Shown here: piece by piece, positions 60,104 to 64,000 of the stretch
Layout: each line of letters opens with the position of its first letter
Numbering within the stretch: the first letter of the stretch is position 1
Source of the DNA: Fodinibius salipaludis
GTDB lineage: Bacteria > Bacteroidota > Rhodothermia > Balneolales > Balneolaceae
Direction of reading: 5' to 3'
Assembly (NCBI RefSeq): GCF_002287075.1
Contig: NZ_NSKE01000003.1
Location: forward strand, 248,001 to 312,000
Length of the DNA: 64,000 nt
The notes under the pieces: model-generated
Databases searched by the model: none
The model's input: only the letters and a program-made list of their open reading frames with translations
Told to the model about the DNA's origin: nothing
Made by a program: the position numbers and the translations under genes

Positions 60104-61829
60104 CCTTGATAACAATAATAGTGACATCGTCGTGCTGAATGTCTTTTGAAAAGCTTTTGATATCTTTAATTATTGCCTCTTGAATCTCTTCAGAGGAAGA
60201 ACCTCGATTCTTTTTAATGCACTCAAAGAGTTGTTCTTCGCCATATTCTGCTGACTCACTTTTGTTTTTGGCTTCTGTTACCCCATCCGTATAAAAAACC
60301 AAAAGATCATCTTCCCTTAGGGTGATTGTTTGCTCCTCATAGGGCGTCATTGTAGACATGACTCCTAATATTAGCCCTCCCTCTGTAAGCTCCTCGACTT
60401 CATCCTCGTGTGACCTCAGTAAAATTGGCGGATTATGTCCGGCATTAACAAACTGAAACTGGTAATTATCGGGATTAAAAATACCCCAGAAGAATGTAAT
60501 AAATTTATCACTGGGCGTATTTTGATAGATGATGTCATTGATTTGTCCGGTGGCTTCACCCAGCGAAATATCGACGGGCAGTAATACATGTAACATTGCT
60601 TGCAGGTTGGCCATCAGCAGGGCGGCAGGCATACCTTTCCCGGCTACATCACCGATTGCAAAGAGGAGTCTATTTTCGGGAGCTTCTAAAATGTCAAAGT
60701 AATCTCCTCCCACCTGGTACGAAGAGATGTTACTCGCAGCAATATCAAGCTTATCACTATGTGGGATCGGATCGGGAAGTAGTCCTTTTTGGATCCCTTT
60801 CGCAATATTAAGCTCTTCCTCCATCCGCTCTTTTTCAATGCGTCCCTCGAGAAGGTAGGTTTTTTGGATAGAGAGTACAGCAAGGTTTCCGAGTGATTGC
60901 AGAAAATTATAGTCGGAGCTGCTATATTCTTCTTCATTAGCGCGTGCTCCAACACCAACAAGGGCTACACGCTCACTTTGGAATTGAAGCCCGATAAGTG
61001 CTTTGATTTCATTTTCTGCTAAAAATGGAATTTCCTTTTCTAAGGCGTCATCCACTTCGGTAAGATCTTCGTCCAGCGAAAATAACTGTTCCATCTCCTC
61101 CTCAGAGAGTTGACCGCTGATGCCACTGGTAGCCATTACTTTACGCTCATCTTCATGCTCAAGCACAAAAAAGAACTTGCGGATCAGCATTTGCCCCAGC
61201 ATGGCAAACTTAAAAATGCGGATAATTTCTTCACGGTCTACAAGGATATTAAAGTCCTTGCTGAGGTCAAATAGTGTATTTAGTTCATATACTTTGCGAT
61301 CCAGCATGCGGTTGATACGCCGCAGCTCAGTAAACATTTTGGAGTTGGCAATAGCAACTGAGGAAATGATGGAGAGGCTTTCTACAAACTCAACTTCATG
61401 TTGGTTGAGCGGTTGTTTGTTCCCTTTAGAACCGAGGCATAAAAAACCAATATGGTCGTTGCTGGTCTGCAGGTTAAAAAACGTACAGTGTTTGTCATCT
61501 TCAATGAGTTCGGGCATTTCAAAATCATCAACGCCACATTGTATCACCGACTGTTCTTGTACTTCTTGATCCCAGTCAAAAGAAATAGTTTGACCTTCTT
61601 CGGGGCAGTTTCGTCCTTTTGATTTAGAAATGATATAATTGTCGGCCCCGGGCTGATATAACAGAATCATGCCCTTACTCACCATCAGTTTACCCATGGT
61701 GATGAGTAAGAGATTATTGAGAACAAAATCCATGTCTTGAGACTCAATAAGCATTCGGGAAGTCTCAAGAAGGGTTTTTAACTCAAATCTGGAATGGCCT
61801 TCATCATGTTTGTTGGAAGAGCTGCTCAA
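60096..61829 (-). CDS. PP2C-type serine phosphatase with GAF-like domains (RsbU/SpoIIE family)
   Basis: 577 residues. Two GAF-like regions occupy about 10-165 and 185-335 and are joined by a helical linker (NSKMFTELRRINRMLDRKVY). The SpoIIE/PP2C domain at 370-577 shows AASNISSYQVGGDYFDI, LLFAIGDVAGKGMPAALLMA, VNAGHNPPILL and LVFYTDGVTEAKNKSE, with the metal-binding Asp residues in place. It should remove phosphate from the STAS protein encoded two genes upstream. It is the last gene of rsbV-rsbW-rsbU-like operon, 4 nt after the kinase. No membrane segment is seen, so the signal is probably cytoplasmic. Confidence 0.93.
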   Translation of the reverse strand: MSSSSNKHDEGHSRFELKTLLETSRMLIESQDMDFVLNNLLLITMGKLMVSKGMILLYQPGADNYIISKSKGRNCPEEGQTISFDWDQEVQEQSVIQCGVDDFEMPELIEDDKHCTFFNLQTSNDHIGFLCLGSKGNKQPLNQHEVEFVESLSIISSVAIANSKMFTELRRINRMLDRKVYELNTLFDLSKDFNILVDREEIIRIFKFAMLGQMLIRKFFFVLEHEDERKVMATSGISGQLSEEEMEQLFSLDEDLTEVDDALEKEIPFLAENEIKALIGLQFQSERVALVGVGARANEEEYSSSDYNFLQSLGNLAVLSIQKTYLLEGRIEKERMEEELNIAKGIQKGLLPDPIPHSDKLDIAASNISSYQVGGDYFDILEAPENRLLFAIGDVAGKGMPAALLMANLQAMLHVLLPVDISLGEATGQINDIIYQNTPSDKFITFFWGIFNPDNYQFQFVNAGHNPPILLRSHEDEVEELTEGGLILGVMSTMTPYEEQTITLREDDLLVFYTDGVTEAKNKSESAEYGEEQLFECIKKNRGSSSEEIQEAIIKDIKSFSKDIQHDDVTIIVIKVN

Positions 61830-61833
61830 GGTT

Positions 61834-62253
61834 TTATTTGGTTTTTGTCATCCTGATTTCGTTCACTGAACCTTCAGTGTGGTATTCGACGTCATCCATA
61901 AGTTTTCTAATAAGATAAACCCCGACACCGCCTCGCTTTTTCTCTTTAATTTTTTGTCGAACATCGGGTTTTGAGTAGCTGCTGGGATCAAATGCATCCC
62001 CGGTATCCATCAGAGAGATCGAGAACATGCTACCGTTGTAGCCCAACTCAATATCTACCGTCTTTTTTTCATCATGCTTATAAGCATGTTTAATGATGTT
62101 TGTATAGGCTTCATCCACTGCAAGTTGGATATCAGCAACATCTTGTTTGTTAAACCCAAATTCCTTGGCGTGTTTGGCAATAAAATCCCGTACCTCAGCC
62201 AAGTGCTTGGTAGAAGCCTGTACAGAAATACTATATGTAGTAGATTTTGCCAA
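61834..62253 (-). CDS. Anti-sigma-factor serine kinase, RsbW/SpoIIAB-like
   Basis: 139 residues of HATPase_c_2 type. The N-box is DEAYTNIIKHAY, the G1-box region is LMDTGDAFDPSSY and the G2 region is KKRGGVGVYLIRKLMDDVEY. These proteins phosphorylate a STAS antagonist and bind a sigma factor or other target. It lies 5 nt after the STAS gene and 4 nt before the phosphatase, one operon. No sigma factor is adjacent, so its target is unknown. Confidence 0.93.
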   Translation of the reverse strand: MAKSTTYSISVQASTKHLAEVRDFIAKHAKEFGFNKQDVADIQLAVDEAYTNIIKHAYKHDEKKTVDIELGYNGSMFSISLMDTGDAFDPSSYSKPDVRQKIKEKKRGGVGVYLIRKLMDDVEYHTEGSVNEIRMTKTK

Positions 62254-62258
62254 GGTAA

Positions 62259-62621
62259 TTATGATTCAGCTTCGTCGGTTTCAAACTTTTTGATAGCATC
62301 AGTTTCGTCCTCCAAGATGTCGTAGAGCGAGGGAAATCCCAGCAGGTCGAACACGTTGTATACTTTGGGATTCATATTTGTAAGTTTAATGTCTCCACCC
62401 AGTGAGCGAACATCCTCAATGTATGCCATAAATACTCCCAGGCCTGCACTTGCGATGTAGTCTAATTGCTTGCAATTGACAATTATTTGGTGCTTCTCTT
62501 GATCTATTAGTCTCTTAAGAGAATCCTCTAATTGAGAGGCCGTATGAGCATCCAGCTCACCGCATAGCTCCAGAACATCATAGGACTGAACTTCTCTGTG
62601 ATTAATTTTAAAATTTTTCAT
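62259..62621 (-). CDS. STAS-domain anti-sigma-factor antagonist, RsbV/SpoIIAA-like
   Basis: 120 residues. The STAS fold has the phosphorylatable Ser58 in DYIASAGLGVF, preceded by strand HQIIVNCKQL and an N-terminal strand YDVLELCGELDAHTASQLED. The dephosphorylated form binds the RsbW-like kinase and frees its target. An acidic tail (about 108-120) is longer than in RsbV. First gene of the three-gene partner-switch operon. TATGTTTG on the minus strand at 62671-62678 fits a -7 promoter box. Confidence 0.93.
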   Translation of the reverse strand: MKNFKINHREVQSYDVLELCGELDAHTASQLEDSLKRLIDQEKHQIIVNCKQLDYIASAGLGVFMAYIEDVRSLGGDIKLTNMNPKVYNVFDLLGFPSLYDILEDETDAIKKFETDEAES

Positions 62622-62966
62622 TACTGCGGATTTGTTGTTAGAAAACTATTCCCTATATGTATAGAACGACCAAACATAAAAAAATTTATGAACATGGTAC
62701 GCAAAAATGAGTAAATGCCTAAAATTTATCTGGAGTGGTATAAGCCGATATCCAACATCATAAATTTATATTGTGTAAGGCTTACGGATAGAAAGGGAAA
62801 AGGATTCAAAAAAAAATAAGGCCTCACGAGTATCAGTCGTGAGGCCCTGACTATTCATCAAGAGAGACGCTACTTGAGCGCAATTCAATATACATCAATT
62901 TCAAGGTATACTACAAATATTTTGCGGATTTAAAGTTGTAAGCCCATTCGGAAATACTTCTCAACT
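62622..62966. other. 345-nt gap with a promoter box and a terminator
   Basis: It holds the leader of the STAS operon, with TATGTTTG on the minus strand at 62671-62678 as a possible -7 box, and the terminator of the alpha/beta hydrolase gene at 62808-62846. No gene was seen. Confidence 0.45.
62808..62846 (-). terminator. Rho-independent terminator after the alpha/beta hydrolase gene
   Basis: A perfect 10-bp stem, GGCCTCACGA (62820-62829) with TCGTGAGGCC (62837-62846), has a 7-nt loop and is followed on the minus strand by a T-rich run. Confidence 0.9.
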
Positions 62967-63896
62967 CTATTTATTGCTATTTTTATGGGAGTCAAGGCTT
63001 TTCAGAAATTTGTAGCTGTTATCGATAACACCATCAGTAGATTTTGAGACCAGCGAATTGCAGATAACATGACTTTCAGCCTCGGGAAAGTTCGAAATAT
63101 GAAGTAATTCTGTGCGAGTACCTAAGTTTTGGACCATTTTTTTTATGGCAGAGACGGAAACTACGGTATCCTGTTCGTTCTTATTTTTGTAGTAATAACC
63201 AACAAAAGTAGGATGTGATATCTTTTTAAAAAGATCTGTTGTCATATAGTGTTCAACAAAGGCTCCCAGCTCCAAAGCACCTGCAAGGGCATAGCGCTTA
63301 TTCCAAATCTTGTCCTCGGCAAAAGTCGTATTCTTAGTTGTAATAAGATGTTTTTTACCGGGAATAATTCTTAAAGCCTTTCTGCTTAGTTTATTCGTTA
63401 AAAGTTTTGCGTTTATTCCATAAAAATCGATTAAAGGAGAATATAAAATAAGAGATGAAATCTCATTTTGATATTCAGGTTTCGAGGCCAGATAGAGGGC
63501 AAGTGATCCACCGGTTGAAGTCCCCATCAAAATAATTTTTTTGCCAATACGCTTGCCTATTTCAAAAGCAAAACGAGAAGATCGGAGCATCTTTTCTTCA
63601 GTTAGATTTAGTAATGGATACTCGCTTTTGATCCCGTGTTCTTCCATCCGGCTTAAAAAAAGATTGCATCCAAATGTTTTAGCAATCGTTTTATGAACGG
63701 GATCCCCTTCAGGATGTGAGGCACGAAAGCCGTGAAGATACACAATCGCGTATTCTGTTTGTTTTGGGTCTTCCGGTGAAGCCCAGACTATCTGTGCACT
63801 TGTCCCTCTTTTCAGATCAAACTGTGACTCTCGTTCATTCAGAAAGTCCTCAAGCTCGTAAAGGTTGTAAGGTATTTCAGAAAAATTGTCTTTCAT
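62967..63896 (-). CDS. Alpha/beta hydrolase
   Basis: 309 residues. The oxyanion-hole motif is VYLHGFRASHPEGDP and the nucleophile is Ser127 in LMGTSTGGSLALYL. The last His is likely in EAESHVICNS near the C-terminus. No signal peptide is seen. The fold covers esterases, lipases and thioesterases, and nothing here narrows the substrate. It stands alone on the minus strand between two terminators. Confidence 0.85.
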   Translation of the reverse strand: MKDNFSEIPYNLYELEDFLNERESQFDLKRGTSAQIVWASPEDPKQTEYAIVYLHGFRASHPEGDPVHKTIAKTFGCNLFLSRMEEHGIKSEYPLLNLTEEKMLRSSRFAFEIGKRIGKKIILMGTSTGGSLALYLASKPEYQNEISSLILYSPLIDFYGINAKLLTNKLSRKALRIIPGKKHLITTKNTTFAEDKIWNKRYALAGALELGAFVEHYMTTDLFKKISHPTFVGYYYKNKNEQDTVVSVSAIKKMVQNLGTRTELLHISNFPEAESHVICNSLVSKSTDGVIDNSYKFLKSLDSHKNSNK

Positions 63897-63937
63897 CCGG
63901 GTTATAATTTTATCTGTGACTTAATCAGAATTGAAAA

Positions 63938-63973
63938 TAAAAAAGCACCGCAGAGTTAACTACGGTGCTTTTT
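63938..63973. terminator. Bidirectional terminator near the window end
   Basis: A6 is followed by AGCACCG (63944-63950), a 12-nt loop and CGGTGCT (63963-63969) with a T5 tail. It would end transcription from a gene beyond the window that converges here or reads leftward. Confidence 0.8.
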
Positions 63974-64000
63974 CCTAAAATGTTTATGCTTCTTTTACTC

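Noticed and set aside
1-64000. CRISPR arrays, prophage, insertion sequences or integrase genes
   Set aside because: No regularly spaced repeats, no transposase or integrase motifs and no phage structural genes were seen. The palindromic elements lack coding capacity.

Overview
The window looks like chromosome from a member of the Balneolota/Bacteroidota side of the tree; a halophilic Balneolales-type organism is my best guess. The grounds are signal peptides cut just before Gln (…AQ|S, …AQ|T, …FGQ|Q), many lipoproteins, a TonB-dependent receptor, Bat proteins, DUF4293 and DUF4382 proteins, a YaiO-type outer-membrane barrel, BshA (bacillithiol) and at least one promoter of the TTG-N20-TAnnTTTG type. 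The genus is not determined. No rRNA, tRNA, CRISPR array, prophage or transposase was seen.

Layout. 1-6.7 kb is a potassium locus: the end of a short KdpD-like protein, a membrane histidine kinase, an NtrC-type sigma-54 activator, then a KtrB/TrkH channel subunit with a long N-terminal membrane extension and its KtrA/TrkA partner. 7-18.3 kb is mostly housekeeping: RraB-like protein, M48 protease, SigZ-like sigma factor, ArsI/CadI-like enzyme, a Cys/Met-type PLP lyase, an E2 acyltransferase with two lipoyl domains, panC-panD and an exported S9 peptidase. A 496-nt full-length imperfect palindrome lies between sigZ and arsI. 18.4-25.8 kb is on the minus strand: an NAD(P)-binding protein, a lipoprotein, an M20 dipeptidase and a yebC-batC-batD-batE run. 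Two ~125-nt, very similar minus-strand elements ending in terminator hairpins sit 1.6 kb apart here and look like paralogous small RNAs. 26-38.2 kb holds bshA, an EamA permease, an exported GH2 beta-galactosidase, a TspO-like protein, sucC, an SMP-30 protein, a GmhB-like phosphatase without its zinc cysteines, a DUF4382 lipoprotein and pyrR-pyrB.

38.3-46.5 kb is the most interesting block. A soluble GAF histidine kinase converges on a minus-strand operon (receiver protein, HEAT-repeat membrane protein, PgaC-like GT2 synthase). Divergent from that operon are an LTA-synthase-like membrane phosphotransferase/sulfatase with a C-terminal TPR domain and a TPR plus beta-barrel YaiO-type protein. The TPR domains of these last two genes are clearly related. 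Together they resemble a synthase, periplasmic modifier and outer-membrane exporter for an uncharacterised, possibly phospho-substituted, exopolysaccharide with its own two-component control.

46.5-64 kb has a TetR-controlled RND efflux operon (tetR, tolC-like, adaptor, pump) with two candidate operators, DUF4293, two further EamA permeases, a TonB-dependent receptor, an MltF-like lytic transglycosylase, and an RsbV-RsbW-RsbU partner-switching operon without a sigma factor beside it. An alpha/beta hydrolase closes the window.
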